From Actinomycetes bacterium (lineage in GTDB: Bacteria > Actinomycetota > Acidimicrobiia > Acidimicrobiales > Acidimicrobiaceae): 13,084 bases of DNA. Below, in pieces: positions 1 to 7,976 of this stretch; the first letter of the stretch is position 1, and each line of letters begins with the position of its first letter. The notes beneath the pieces were generated by a model. The model was not told the origin of the DNA and ran no database searches. It was given only the letters and a program-made list of their open reading frames with translations. The translations under genes were made by a program, and so were the position numbers. The DNA lies in contig JAKBSX010000025.1 in NCBI GenBank assembly GCA_021844725.1, positions 1 to 13,084 of the forward strand, in the 5' to 3' direction.

Positions 1-144
1 CCGTCAAGTTCCACTCAACGCGCGACAAAACTTCAGTACTCACATAAGATATGGAAGTCGCTGATCTCCTTCATGAACTTTCGACTGCAATCGTTCAACG
101 TTGTCAAGAACATCATCAGTTAAAGGAATAGCCATAACTGTGGA
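1..144. other. Window edge, no confident gene
   Basis: Three weak readings exist and none is recognisable. The plus frame starting at base 1 is open to a TAA at 121-123 (40 codons) and could be the tail of a gene entering from the left. On the minus strand, an ATG at 135-133 begins a 31-residue reading frame (MAIPLTDDVLDNVERLQSK...) ending with TGA at 42-40; it starts only ten bases after the stop of the upstream minus gene, which would suit an operon neighbour. A GTG overlapping the end of that frame opens a third minus frame that runs off the left edge. The stretch is too short to decide between them. Confidence 0.2.
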
Positions 145-525
145 TCACTTTTTTCGCCTTGCAAAGTAGACAGCGATTGCGACGAGAATCACTGCGCTTG
201 CACCGATGATTACGACGTCGGTAATCTCTCTAACCAGTGGCGAATGGACTATGGATGTTATTGGGAGCGTTACGGAATCTTCCAAAATGTATGCAGAACC
301 ATTCTGTACGACTAAAGTTACGGTGGCATTCAACGTTCCAGTGTGAGTATCTCCTGCCACAAATTGGTAATAGATATACTCACTTTGTCCAGGTGATACG
401 ATGAATGGTTGAGAGGGCCGATCCACATAGAAATAATACTGGGGAAGAATCAGTATCGCTGTACCCGAGAGCACCTGCGTGCTGTTATTCACAACTAAAA
501 CCTGCGCCGTGTACGACTTGCCCAA
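145..525 (-). CDS. C-terminal fragment of a membrane-anchored Ig-like surface protein
   Basis: The 126 residues from a TTG at 525 form one beta-rich Ig-like unit (about residues 1-90, with N-glycosylation sequons near N14, N66 and N75), then one membrane helix (about 102-122) and a basic tail ending RRKK. This is the usual C-terminal architecture of archaeal S-layer-like (COG1361-type) surface proteins, anchored with the bulk outside the cell. There is no signal peptide. The frame remains open only to about 558, where a TGA (561-559) blocks it, and no ATG or GTG lies in the extension. The beta-strand pattern also continues upstream of the TTG (RATIPQVAILGKSYTAQ), so the piece reads like the inside of a longer protein. 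It sits head to head with another surface-protein gene that lacks its front. A truncated gene, inversion breakpoint or assembly chimera is more likely than a complete small protein. Confidence 0.55.
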   Translation of the reverse strand: MGKSYTAQVLVVNNSTQVLSGTAILILPQYYFYVDRPSQPFIVSPGQSEYIYYQFVAGDTHTGTLNATVTLVVQNGSAYILEDSVTLPITSIVHSPLVREITDVVIIGASAVILVAIAVYFARRKK

Positions 526-534
526 AATCGCGAC

Positions 535-2298
535 TTGTGGAATCGTGGCTCTGAGCAGTCATCTTCAACTGCGACAATAGTTGTTCAAGTGACAGATCCA
601 AATGGAATCAACATAAATGGAGCGAATGTGGAGATTTTTGCTCAGCTTACAAATTCCATTGTCTCCGTTGGCAAGACTTCCAATGGAACGTTTCTGAGCT
701 CTCCTCTTGAAATCAATAATAATTACACGGTTGTTGTTTCCACATCTTTTCAAACCGAACAACAATCTATATTTCTCTTTGAAAACGGTACTTTCCTTTT
801 GCCATTTACTCTGATCAGATCAGCTCCGTCATCGCAACTCTTGGTGACCTCTGTCAATTGGGGCTCACAAATTCCAGGTTCCAATATCTTAACCGGCACA
901 TTTACCATAACTAACACTGGGCAAGTCAATATTGCAACCTCCACTCTCCAGTTCACAAGCCCCTCGCCTCTCTCTGTGTTAGGAGGAGGTTCTTTCTTCA
1001 ATTTGGGTAGTATAAACCAAAATTCCAGTTACAAGCTATCCGCGACGTTTGCTATTTCTCCAATAGGAAATCAAAGCGTCTACTCTGTTCCATATTCGCT
1101 CAGCTACACTGACATCTACGGCAGAACCACAGATCAAAACGGTTCTTTCGGCCTAGTCTACAACCCATCGCCAAATGTGGGCTACGAGCTGGTAGTATCT
1201 TCATCTAGCTACAGCCTCGAACACATTGATACAGGCTACGCGGGTGTCGCCAACTTTGCGCTAATTGACGTTGGCCCGCTCAATATAACGAGCGCAACCA
1301 TGGACTTTAGTGCGTCCTCTTCAGTAACCGTTGTCGGAGCTAGTTCACTTTTCAACGTCGGAGCTTTGAATGTGGGCAAGCAGGCAAATCTATCGGTTAG
1401 TTTTACGCTCTTGTCAACAAACAATCAGCCCGATTACACTCTTCCATATGCAATAACATATACAGACAGTTCTGGTGCAACAACCGTTGAGAAGGGTCAA
1501 GCAAACTTTGTTCTCAACAGCTCGCCTGAAGTGAAGGTTGCCTCTATCAACGTCTCTTCGACAAAGCTGGAACCGGGAGCAAATTCACAATTACTAGTCA
1601 ATCTCGCTAACATCGGTGACTCACAAGCCGTTGATATCGGTGTTGCTATCTCAGGGATGCAAGGTGTCTTTTCGAGTAATTCAAGCTACGTTGGTATATT
1701 GGGTTCAGATTCGACAGCTTCGACGAGTTTTGGATTGAACATTCCAGACAACTACACAGCAGGGACTTATCCGATCAATCTCGACATTACCTATCAAGAC
1801 GGATCAGGCAGGACTTACAATTCCACACAAGTCGATTATCTTAATGTATTCTCACGCGGTCAGCCCTTGGTTGAAGTACAAAATACGATAACAGACCCCA
1901 TCGTCTTGTACTCAGGCACCAATGGACTGATGACGATATACCTTACCAACGTTGGGAGCGACATTGCAAGAAATGTTCTGGTGCAGATTGACGGAGGCTC
2001 AAACATCCTCGCAAGTAACACTTTCACGCTAGGCCAGATAAATCCAAACGGCACTCAGACCGAAGTCTTAGGATTGAATGTAGCATCTAATGCGAACTCT
2101 GGCACGTACATGCTCGGGCTAGATCTAAGTTATTCGAACCCGCTTGGGCAGGTTTTCAATCATACATCATTTGTGCAGCTGACTATATACAAAGCACCAA
2201 CAATATTCACACCAATCAATGAAGCAATCATGGGCGCAGTAGCGATTGCTGTCGTTGGCGGAATAATTGCTGCGAGAAGATACGACCTGAAGATTTGA
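535..2298 (+). CDS. S-layer-like surface protein, COG1361-type repeats, probably 5'-truncated
   Basis: The 587 residues begin with a carboxypeptidase-regulatory/PEGA-like beta domain (about 12-95). Four related Ig-like units of about 110 residues follow (about 98-210, 211-330, 331-440, 441-552). Each carries a variant of 'ITNTGQ', 'LANIGDS' or 'LTNVGSD' early and a 'Y-x-L-x-YTD/YQD/YSN' strand late. One membrane helix (about 563-581) and a short charged tail end the protein. I count about 15 N-X-S/T sequons, as expected for a glycosylated outer protein. COG1361 proteins usually begin with a signal peptide. Here the only start is a TTG at 535 and the frame is closed by TAA at 496-498, so no upstream extension can supply one. 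The divergent minus gene begins ten bases away with the same defect. The repeat and anchor assignment is firm; completeness is doubtful. Confidence 0.8.
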   Translation: MWNRGSEQSSSTATIVVQVTDPNGININGANVEIFAQLTNSIVSVGKTSNGTFLSSPLEINNNYTVVVSTSFQTEQQSIFLFENGTFLLPFTLIRSAPSSQLLVTSVNWGSQIPGSNILTGTFTITNTGQVNIATSTLQFTSPSPLSVLGGGSFFNLGSINQNSSYKLSATFAISPIGNQSVYSVPYSLSYTDIYGRTTDQNGSFGLVYNPSPNVGYELVVSSSSYSLEHIDTGYAGVANFALIDVGPLNITSATMDFSASSSVTVVGASSLFNVGALNVGKQANLSVSFTLLSTNNQPDYTLPYAITYTDSSGATTVEKGQANFVLNSSPEVKVASINVSSTKLEPGANSQLLVNLANIGDSQAVDIGVAISGMQGVFSSNSSYVGILGSDSTASTSFGLNIPDNYTAGTYPINLDITYQDGSGRTYNSTQVDYLNVFSRGQPLVEVQNTITDPIVLYSGTNGLMTIYLTNVGSDIARNVLVQIDGGSNILASNTFTLGQINPNGTQTEVLGLNVASNANSGTYMLGLDLSYSNPLGQVFNHTSFVQLTIYKAPTIFTPINEAIMGAVAIAVVGGIIAARRYDLKI

Positions 2299-2545
2299 AT
2301 CTAGTTGTGGGTAAACTCCACGCAAGTTTTCATGCATGAGATTGGAACCCCGCTTTCCCACCGCGCATTTATCGCAGCGCTAATCGCCTCCCTTGGAGCT
2401 CTTGAGGCATGACTGCTTACATGATAACCTTGCAAGATGGTTGGCTCGGTGGCCAGTTCTTCCGGGACTGCGAATGCTCGAAGTTCAAAGATATGCCATC
2501 ACTTGTTGCTCAAACTGGATACGCGTGGGAGACGTGCTGTAAGCG
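2299..2545. other. Intergenic region between surface-protein and GT-C genes
   Basis: These 247 bases hold no convincing gene. A short inverted repeat (GTGG at 2307-2310, CCAC at 2318-2321) lies nine bases after the upstream stop and is followed by TTTT at 2327-2330, so it could act as a weak terminator. A reading frame from about 2437 continues into the next gene in another frame, gives a low-complexity Ser/His/Arg product and is rejected. I find no tRNA fold and no strong TATA box before the GTG at 2546. Confidence 0.4.
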
Positions 2546-4252
2546 GTGACCTCATTTCTAGCGAGCACGCGGAGGCAAAAGCTTTCGCAACTGTTCAAAA
2601 AGAGAGGATTTCTCGATCTTCTCATCATAGGCACCGTAGTTGTCATAGCATTTGTTCTCAGATTCATCAACTATACCAACATCGTAGCTTATCCTGACGA
2701 GTTCACGTACTACTACCGCGCGCTCGCAACGCTAAGCTATAACTGGGCCTGGAGCAAGCAATTCATGTTAGATCAACCGCCCATCTACATGTATGTTTTG
2801 AGCATTATCACATTCTTTTACAACGACCAGCTGAACACCTTCAGGTTATTCTCTGTAATTTTCGGGTCACTCACCGCCGGAATGGTCTATCTCCTCGGCA
2901 AGGCAATTTTCAATAGACTCGTGGGTTTGCTCGCAGCCTTTTTCTTTGCGTTCAGCGGATTTGACATCCTTTACAGCAGGCTGGCGCAGCAGGAAGCTCT
3001 AACACTGTTCCTTGTAACGGCGACGCTTTACTTTTTCTGGATGGGAGTGATGCGACCGCAAAAGAGTCTCAAGTATTCAATAGCGGGAGGAGTATTCCTT
3101 GGACTCGCGGTCGATACAAAATACATTGCGCTCATTGTACCTCTGACTTTCATCATCTTCTTCTTCCTCATGGGTCGCAATTGGACTAGGTTCAGATTCC
3201 TCGACAAGGAGTTTCGCAGTCGTCTTATCAGCAGAGAGTTTGGAGCACTACTAGGAATTGCATTTCTGACAGTTCTACCTGTCATAATTGAACTTTACAT
3301 AAACGGTGTTGACGCCATTTACTGGGATGTTCTCGGCAAGTTCGTTAACGTATCATCTCCGTTCTACAGATCGTTTAGTCCAGGTACAATTGTCTTCAGC
3401 GCACTCTCAAGCTACACGCAGTTACTGACTTTCGTTTCCTCATTCACTTCTTCAAGCCAGAGTGTCTTCCCTGCATACAACTTGTACTCTTTCCTGATGG
3501 TGCTTTCTATTTTTGGAATTCTAATCTATTTCTTCGCGGCGTTCTGGAAGAAGCGGGCGGGTGAAACCTTTGTTTTCGTACTGTTCTTGGTCGTTGTGAT
3601 CTTTTTCCTCTTTTATCATACGCGGTTCCAGTATTACCAACTCTACACATTCCCAGCTTTCCCGTTGATGTTTGCCCGATTATTTGAGAGATCCATCGTT
3701 CGCTTTAGTGCTAGCCTCGCACGCGGGGCTAGGACGGTCAGGCCGCTTGTATTCGTTGCCTTCGTTATTCTCTGCCTTGTATTTTCCACAGGAATATTAG
3801 CTGGAACTACGAGTGCAAAATACGGACACGGCGCCAATGACGATCTACTGAGCTTTTTCAACGCGATAAAGGCAAACGGAAATTCAACAGTAACAATCGC
3901 TGTCACCCCAATTGAAGGCCTGCAATTTGTCAGCTATTATCTGAACCAGATGAACATTAGCGCCAATGTCATTACCCTAGTCGGAATTGGAACACCTAGC
4001 GATAATCCCAACATACGGACGCTCGAAGTGCCCATACAAAACTCAACCTCTCTTGTCAGCGAGGTGATTACGGTCCTCCCACTTTCGGTGTATCACCCAA
4101 ACTACATAGTCCTTGGTGAAGATGAATATCAGACACTGTTTACTACCTCAATGAAACTCTATATTGCACAGAGCTATACTCCTTTGATGATTTCATCCGG
4201 GTTCATTATCTTCCAAAGAGTAGCCACTCCAACTTCGAATATACTTGGCTGA
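2546..4252 (+). CDS. GT-C superfamily membrane glycosyltransferase (PMT/ArnT-like)
   Basis: The 568-residue protein has about ten or more hydrophobic helices, first at about 23-41, and a soluble C-terminal part (about 420-568). Enzymes of this superfamily move a sugar from a polyprenyl-phosphate donor to a protein or lipid on the outer face of the membrane. Supporting motifs are an acidic pair after the first helix (PDEFTYYYRA, D51-E52), 'DQPPIYMY' (76-83), which matches the H/Q-PP motif of GT39/GT83 proteins, 'ILYSRLAQQEALTLF' (141-155) with R145 and E150, and 'FQYYQLYTFPAFPL' (361-374). The start is a GTG; a stop at 2540-2542 rules out a longer form. Neighbouring surface proteins with many sequons and a stalked surface protein make cell-surface glycosylation a sensible role. 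Donor and acceptor cannot be read from sequence. Confidence 0.85.
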   Translation: MTSFLASTRRQKLSQLFKKRGFLDLLIIGTVVVIAFVLRFINYTNIVAYPDEFTYYYRALATLSYNWAWSKQFMLDQPPIYMYVLSIITFFYNDQLNTFRLFSVIFGSLTAGMVYLLGKAIFNRLVGLLAAFFFAFSGFDILYSRLAQQEALTLFLVTATLYFFWMGVMRPQKSLKYSIAGGVFLGLAVDTKYIALIVPLTFIIFFFLMGRNWTRFRFLDKEFRSRLISREFGALLGIAFLTVLPVIIELYINGVDAIYWDVLGKFVNVSSPFYRSFSPGTIVFSALSSYTQLLTFVSSFTSSSQSVFPAYNLYSFLMVLSIFGILIYFFAAFWKKRAGETFVFVLFLVVVIFFLFYHTRFQYYQLYTFPAFPLMFARLFERSIVRFSASLARGARTVRPLVFVAFVILCLVFSTGILAGTTSAKYGHGANDDLLSFFNAIKANGNSTVTIAVTPIEGLQFVSYYLNQMNISANVITLVGIGTPSDNPNIRTLEVPIQNSTSLVSEVITVLPLSVYHPNYIVLGEDEYQTLFTTSMKLYIAQSYTPLMISSGFIIFQRVATPTSNILG

Positions 4253-4374
4253 AGAGAGGAGAATTTGAAGAGCCGCACGATATATTTCTGAATGGTTTCT
4301 CCCGAAGCGTACAGTTCCTAAGGTAGAGTCTGCAAACCCTAATAACGTGATTTTAGACGCTCAACTAAACTGTC
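4253..4374. other. Intergenic region before methyltransferase
   Basis: This 122-base gap contains two AT-rich stretches: GATATATTTC near 4279-4288 and GATTTTAGAC near 4349-4358. The second lies about 21 bases before the TTG proposed as the methyltransferase start and could be a weak TATA box for a leaderless transcript. Nothing else is evident. Confidence 0.25.
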
Positions 4375-5217
4375 TTGCAGGGTACTCGAGATGACAAACT
4401 ACTTTCAAAGCTTAGAAACCCCGATTTAACGCGTAGGCGCAATAGCAAAAGAACTTCTTGGCCATTTGTACTTCTTTCTTTACTCATGGATGGTTGGTAC
4501 TTGCCAAACGCTTACAGGCGCCGTATAATTCTCGAATCTTTTCCGAAAACTTCTACTCGAAAGACGATACTCGATGCTGGTTGCAGTATAGGTTACATGG
4601 ATCTCAAACTAGTCAACAGAGGGTATGAAGTTCTTGGAGTGGATGCCAATGATGACTTCAAGTTCACCTCTGAAAGCTTACCTTCAGAGTATGCGTCAAG
4701 ATTATCTTACGTTCAGGGGGATTTGGAAAACCTGAGCCTTAGAGATTCACTGTTTGATGGAATAATTTGTGTGGACGTGCTGGAGCATATCCATGACGAT
4801 GTAAGCGTGGTCACTAGCTTTTACCAAGCGCTAAAATCAGGAGGCGTGCTAGTTCTTCATGTTCCATCAATCGATGGTATGAAGGAGTTCGTTGGCGCTC
4901 GCGACCTTGAAGTGAGGAAGGGAAAGGAAGATCTTCGGGCTCACTTTAGGGATGGTTATGAAGTAGAACAGGCAGTAACGCTCTTGATGCAAGCAGGGTT
5001 CTCAGAGATAGTCACATTTCACACATTTACAAGAGCCACGCAACTTTCCTATCTTCTTGATGGCCATAGGTTTCGTCAGATAGTTTTCTTCTTACCTTTC
5101 CGAATTGCGATGAGGCTTCAGTCTTACTTGAAAGACTCGAGACCTTATGCACGTAGTGATTTTCAAGGGATCATGATAAGAGCGAAGAAAACCACGCGAG
5201 TCGACTCTACGAAATAG
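4375..5217 (+). CDS. Class I SAM-dependent methyltransferase
   Basis: The 280-residue protein has a Rossmann-type methyltransferase core. Motif I is ILDAGCSIGY (65-74), with Ser in place of the usual Gly in DxGCGxG. The acidic residue after strand 2 is D90 (VLGVDAN). Later motifs are 'YVQGDLENL' (112-120), 'FDGIICVDVLEHI' (127-139) and 'LKSGGVLVLHVPS' (153-165). The VLEHI/GG pattern is typical of Methyltransf_11-like proteins beside glycan and lipid gene clusters, where they methylate sugars or lipids; the substrate here is unknown. The start is uncertain: TTG at 4375 follows an in-frame TAA at 4366-4368, and the first in-frame ATG is residue 38, which would still leave the core intact. No membrane helix or signal peptide is evident. 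Its 3' end overlaps the converging glycosidase-like gene by 11 bases. Confidence 0.85.
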   Translation: MQGTRDDKLLSKLRNPDLTRRRNSKRTSWPFVLLSLLMDGWYLPNAYRRRIILESFPKTSTRKTILDAGCSIGYMDLKLVNRGYEVLGVDANDDFKFTSESLPSEYASRLSYVQGDLENLSLRDSLFDGIICVDVLEHIHDDVSVVTSFYQALKSGGVLVLHVPSIDGMKEFVGARDLEVRKGKEDLRAHFRDGYEVEQAVTLLMQAGFSEIVTFHTFTRATQLSYLLDGHRFRQIVFFLPFRIAMRLQSYLKDSRPYARSDFQGIMIRAKKTTRVDSTK

Positions 5218-6520
5218 GGGTACCATAGGTTGTTGCCAGGTGCTGGAATTCATAGAAAACTGGCGTCCTCAAGGAGTAGTTTGGTAAAGCGCTACTATTC
5301 GTATACTGAGCAAAATTGTTTGTATAGAAAGGCTCGATTACCGAGGCGTGTAACTGAGTGAGAGCGTAATAATACTCAACTTGAATCCAGTAGGCGTCTA
5401 GAGAAGCTCTATCTGGATTGTTCATTATCATTGCACCAGTACTTGGCTGCACGTCTGTTGACCAGGTTTGAGTTATCCATACAGGTTTTGAGGTAGACAC
5501 ACCGTTGTTGACCGTTACATCAGTGAGTAGGTCTTGCGTACCATATTGATCGTAACCAATCACCGAAATATTCGCCATGTTAGCACAGTCTTGCAGAAAT
5601 GTGGTGTAAGGCGTAATCTCATTTGCGCCCAATCCTCCCTCAATCTCAACTCCAACTTTGGTACTAGGTGAAACTGACTTGACAATGCCTGAGAGCGTTT
5701 GGGCTAAGTTGATCCAATTAGTAATGTTATGCGCCGCAGTGCATGAAGCTGATAAAGCGCATGCTACACCGGTTAAAGTGGCACCTTGGATCATTGGATA
5801 ATACCATCCAATTTCATTGATGACAAAATAGTAGTTTGGCTTTAATATACTTGCAAGCGTCTGAACGCGAGATTCCCAGGCGGTTACAAATTGCGAAACT
5901 GGCAAAGGAGAGCTGCGATAATTTTCAGCGGATGCATCCCCCAAGACAAAACACTTTCCATCGGCCTTTATCTGCGAGACAAGATTCTCGATAATTTTCT
6001 GCGCTGTAACATTGTTGGTGAGCCATGCATCATAGCCTACATCGATGCGAATGCATGAAGCACCTGAAGACAACGCCATATTGAGATCTGCCTGGATCTC
6101 AGATTGCGGAAGTGTTTCAACGTAGTCATACCCTGCGTCGTAAACGTATACTGACCATCCTATGGATGCGTTCGATGAAGGCTTCCATTCAGCAGCGTGT
6201 TGAGAGAGCCAAGAACAATTGAATCCCGATATTTCATTAGAGCCGTCTACACACCCTAAATTGGAGAAAGAGCTCGTAAGACTCGTGGAAATAGTTTGAC
6301 TTTCAGAAGTCGAACTTTTTGAAGTAATGGTTGATAAGTTCGTGGTAGACACAGTTGAGGCAGTTGTCAAAGAACTGCTTGTCGATGAGTGGGTACTTTT
6401 CGATTCTCCTGAGCGAGCAGCTATACCTGCGGCTGCAATAACGATTATCAAAACCAGTGCAACGATCAGGTATGTAGTCCTAGCGATCGCGCCGCTCGAC
6501 ACTTTCAATCGTGACGCCAT
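5207..6520 (-). CDS. Stalked surface TIM-barrel protein, clan GH-A glycosidase-like, possibly inactive
   Basis: The 437-residue protein has an N-terminal membrane helix (about 15-36), a Ser/Thr-dominated stalk (about 37-87) and an extracellular domain (about 88-437). The domain reads as a (beta/alpha)8 barrel of the clan GH-A type: 'CIRIDVGYDAWL' (156-167), 'YYFVINEIGWYYP' (230-242), 'KVGVEIEGG' (288-296), 'ISVIGYDQYG' (318-327), 'KPVWITQTWS' (345-354) and 'VIEPFYTNNF' (394-403). In this clan the acid/base Glu follows Asn at the end of strand 4, which fits N235-E236. The nucleophile Glu ends strand 7, but that place holds Q351 (codon CAA at 5470-5468). The paired cysteines C90/C102 and C254/C260 could form disulfides. 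The ATG at 6520 is a clear start. The exact GH family is not recognised; a carbohydrate-binding or pseudo-enzyme role is possible. Confidence 0.65.
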   Translation of the reverse strand: MASRLKVSSGAIARTTYLIVALVLIIVIAAAGIAARSGESKSTHSSTSSSLTTASTVSTTNLSTITSKSSTSESQTISTSLTSSFSNLGCVDGSNEISGFNCSWLSQHAAEWKPSSNASIGWSVYVYDAGYDYVETLPQSEIQADLNMALSSGASCIRIDVGYDAWLTNNVTAQKIIENLVSQIKADGKCFVLGDASAENYRSSPLPVSQFVTAWESRVQTLASILKPNYYFVINEIGWYYPMIQGATLTGVACALSASCTAAHNITNWINLAQTLSGIVKSVSPSTKVGVEIEGGLGANEITPYTTFLQDCANMANISVIGYDQYGTQDLLTDVTVNNGVSTSKPVWITQTWSTDVQPSTGAMIMNNPDRASLDAYWIQVEYYYALTQLHASVIEPFYTNNFAQYTNSSALPNYSLRTPVFYEFQHLATTYGTPIS

Positions 6521-6560
6521 CGCATTTTGCTGTGCAAACTAACCTACAAAAGCGTTACAT

Positions 6561-6568
6561 GATATAGT
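6561..6568 (-). promoter_or_regulatory. TATA-like box for glycosidase-like gene
   Basis: Read on the minus strand, the sequence is ACTATATC within CAACTATATCATG. It lies 41-48 bases before the ATG at 6520, so a start about 26 bases downstream would leave a leader of roughly 18 bases. This is only a resemblance to the archaeal box A. Confidence 0.35.
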
Positions 6569-6887
6569 TGATATCAGATCTTTGATCCAAATACCAACTA
6601 TAGACAACATTACGATACGCATGATCTACTCAGAAATAAATCAAACTGATTGTTACAAAGAGAAGGCGAATGTCGAGTCAGTAACCATCCCACCGTTTCG
6701 AAATTATCAGAGAAAGACATTCTTTGATATGAATTTTATCCTCCTGAGGAATACCAAATTCGCGACGTATCACCACGTTTCATCTATTGGTTTATTGTTA
6801 GCGAACTCGAACAAGCTTCAATATTGGCTATGGATAAATACTCATCGTTGACACCAGCATTCACGAACGCTATGAGTACGTCCATTT

Positions 6888-6904
6888 CGCAAGATCATCT
6901 TGCG
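6888..6904. repeat. 17-base palindrome upstream of GT2 gene
   Basis: CGCAAGAT-C-ATCTTGCG is a perfect 8-bp inverted repeat around one central base. It lies 70 bases before the GT2 ATG and about 15 bases upstream of a TATA-like stretch (TATTATCTTA, 6921-6930). Such a position suits a dimeric regulator binding site, but it could also be chance. Confidence 0.4.
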
Positions 6905-6974
6905 CTAACATATCCTGCATTATTATCTTACAACGATTCCTTGGGAACGGATCCCTGAAAGATAATTCCTTTGA

Positions 6975-7808
6975 ATGGAAAGGGATTTTGTGAACCGAAA
7001 CGACGAATACCCGTTATACAGCATATGTATAACTCACTTCAACAATGTAAAATCTCTGAGTCAATCGCTTGAGAGTATATTGCAGCAGATAGACGAAAGG
7101 TTCGAAGTCATTGTGGTTGATTCACTCAGCTCCGATGGATCTTTGGAGAAACTTCGAACGTATGCTGACGCTGGTAAAATCGAGCTTTTCACAGAGAAGT
7201 GTACGCGAGGAAGTGGAAGACAATTAGCTTTTGATCACTCACGCGGAAGATACATTCTTTCGAACTTCGATATGGATGATGTCTTTTGCCGGAGTATAAC
7301 GAAAATTCTCGAATTGTACCATTCAAACTTCGAAGGAATGATGATTCGGATCACATCTCCACGAAAGTTCGGAAGGTGGACTGGCTATTTCGCGAACACG
7401 ATTGCGCCCAAAGAACTACTACAAAGACTCGGAGGTTGGGCGAATGTACAGTTCGGTGAAGACATAGACTTATGGTCACGTGCCGCAACTCAAAACAAAT
7501 ATGGGTGGATGGAGTTTGACCTTATAGAATCCACATTTGATCATGAAGAAAGTGGTTCTTTTTGGAAGAGATTAAGAACCAAATGGGAAATCTATCGTGA
7601 TTTCCAAAGACTCGGTCTTACAATAAATGCCGGCACTCTTCCCTCGAAACTCCTCAAAATCATATCTACTGCTCGCTATCGTACAAAGGGAGAACCTGGA
7701 CAGTTCAAACGAGACTTCTCATCAGTGAATTCAAGCTACTACCATTTGTCAGAAAGATATTGTGTAAAAGAAAGAGCACAGAATATTGAAATTGACAAGT
7801 CAAGCTGA
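6975..7808 (+). CDS. Family 2 glycosyltransferase (GT-A fold)
   Basis: The 277-residue cytosolic protein has the order of motifs expected of GT2 enzymes. These are a nucleotide-sugar strand 'YSICITHFNN' (15-24), 'EVIVVDSLSSDGS' (44-56), 'RGSGRQLAFDHSRGRYILSN' (78-97), a DMDD metal/nucleotide site (99-102, the DxD), and 'GGWANVQFGEDIDLW' (153-167), whose E162-D163 matches the acceptor-side ED motif. No membrane helix is present, so it would act at the inner face of the membrane on a lipid or soluble acceptor. The start is the ATG at 6975; a TATA-like TATTATC near 6921-6927 would give a leader of about 25 bases. The donor sugar cannot be told. It stands alone between a divergent and a convergent neighbour. 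Confidence 0.85.
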   Translation: MERDFVNRNDEYPLYSICITHFNNVKSLSQSLESILQQIDERFEVIVVDSLSSDGSLEKLRTYADAGKIELFTEKCTRGSGRQLAFDHSRGRYILSNFDMDDVFCRSITKILELYHSNFEGMMIRITSPRKFGRWTGYFANTIAPKELLQRLGGWANVQFGEDIDLWSRAATQNKYGWMEFDLIESTFDHEESGSFWKRLRTKWEIYRDFQRLGLTINAGTLPSKLLKIISTARYRTKGEPGQFKRDFSSVNSSYYHLSERYCVKERAQNIEIDKSS

Positions 7809-7810
7809 GC

Positions 7811-7828
7811 ATGCATTTGTATGCATGG
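7811..7828 (+). terminator. Hairpin just after GT2 stop
   Basis: CATGCAT-TTGT-ATGCATG forms a perfect 7-bp stem with a 4-base loop, beginning two bases after the TGA. The pyrimidine-rich CTTCTTTTCG follows at about 7842-7851. It probably helps end the GT2 transcript, although there is no immediate U-run. Confidence 0.4.
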
Positions 7829-7944
7829 CTAATACAGCGAGTCTTCTTTTCGACTTCACTCGACGATCCAGCGCTCGTTCTCTTAAATTCGAAGAAGGTG
7901 GAAGAGAAAAGACGTGCGTCGGTTCATGGAAGCACGTTTCGCAA

Positions 7945-7964
7945 ACTCTAGTACTGGCTAGAGT
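7945..7964 (-). terminator. Hairpin downstream of UbiA gene
   Basis: ACTCTAG-TACTGG-CTAGAGT is a perfect 7-bp inverted repeat with a 6-base loop. Read on the minus strand it begins 12 bases after the UbiA stop at 7977 and is followed by TTTGCG. It mirrors the hairpin at 7811-7828, so each converging gene has its own stem-loop in the 168-base gap. A frame crossing this gap on the plus strand is not convincing. Confidence 0.4.
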
Positions 7965-7976
7965 GCTTGAACCAAT

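Larger units (their letters stand above)
6521..6974. other. Divergent intergenic region with two promoters
   Basis: This 454-base AT-rich region separates the minus-strand glycosidase-like gene from the plus-strand GT2 gene. It holds a TATA-like element for each gene, a 17-base palindrome and a small 5-bp hairpin at 6739-6750. A TTG-started frame at 6582-6851 (89 codons) has no recognisable domain, no ribosome site and an amino-acid pattern like translated AT-rich spacer, so I do not call it a gene. Confidence 0.5.

Noticed and set aside
535..2298. Internal repeats of the surface protein as a DNA-level tandem repeat
   Set aside because: The four Ig-like units are similar only at protein-fold level; I see no long nucleotide identity between them.
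2299..2545. Possible tRNA or small RNA in the gap after the surface-protein gene
   Set aside because: I searched by eye for a T-loop GTTCRAN motif with flanking stems and found no cloverleaf; only a weak hairpin is present.
2437..2697. Plus-strand frame of 86 codons overlapping the start of the GT-C gene
   Set aside because: Its product is rich in Ser, His and Arg with no domain, and most of it is the GT-C coding sequence read in another frame.
6582..6851. Plus-strand frame of 89 codons in the large intergenic region
   Set aside because: It starts at a TTG with no ribosome site or placed promoter, shows no recognisable domain, and its composition fits translated AT-rich spacer.
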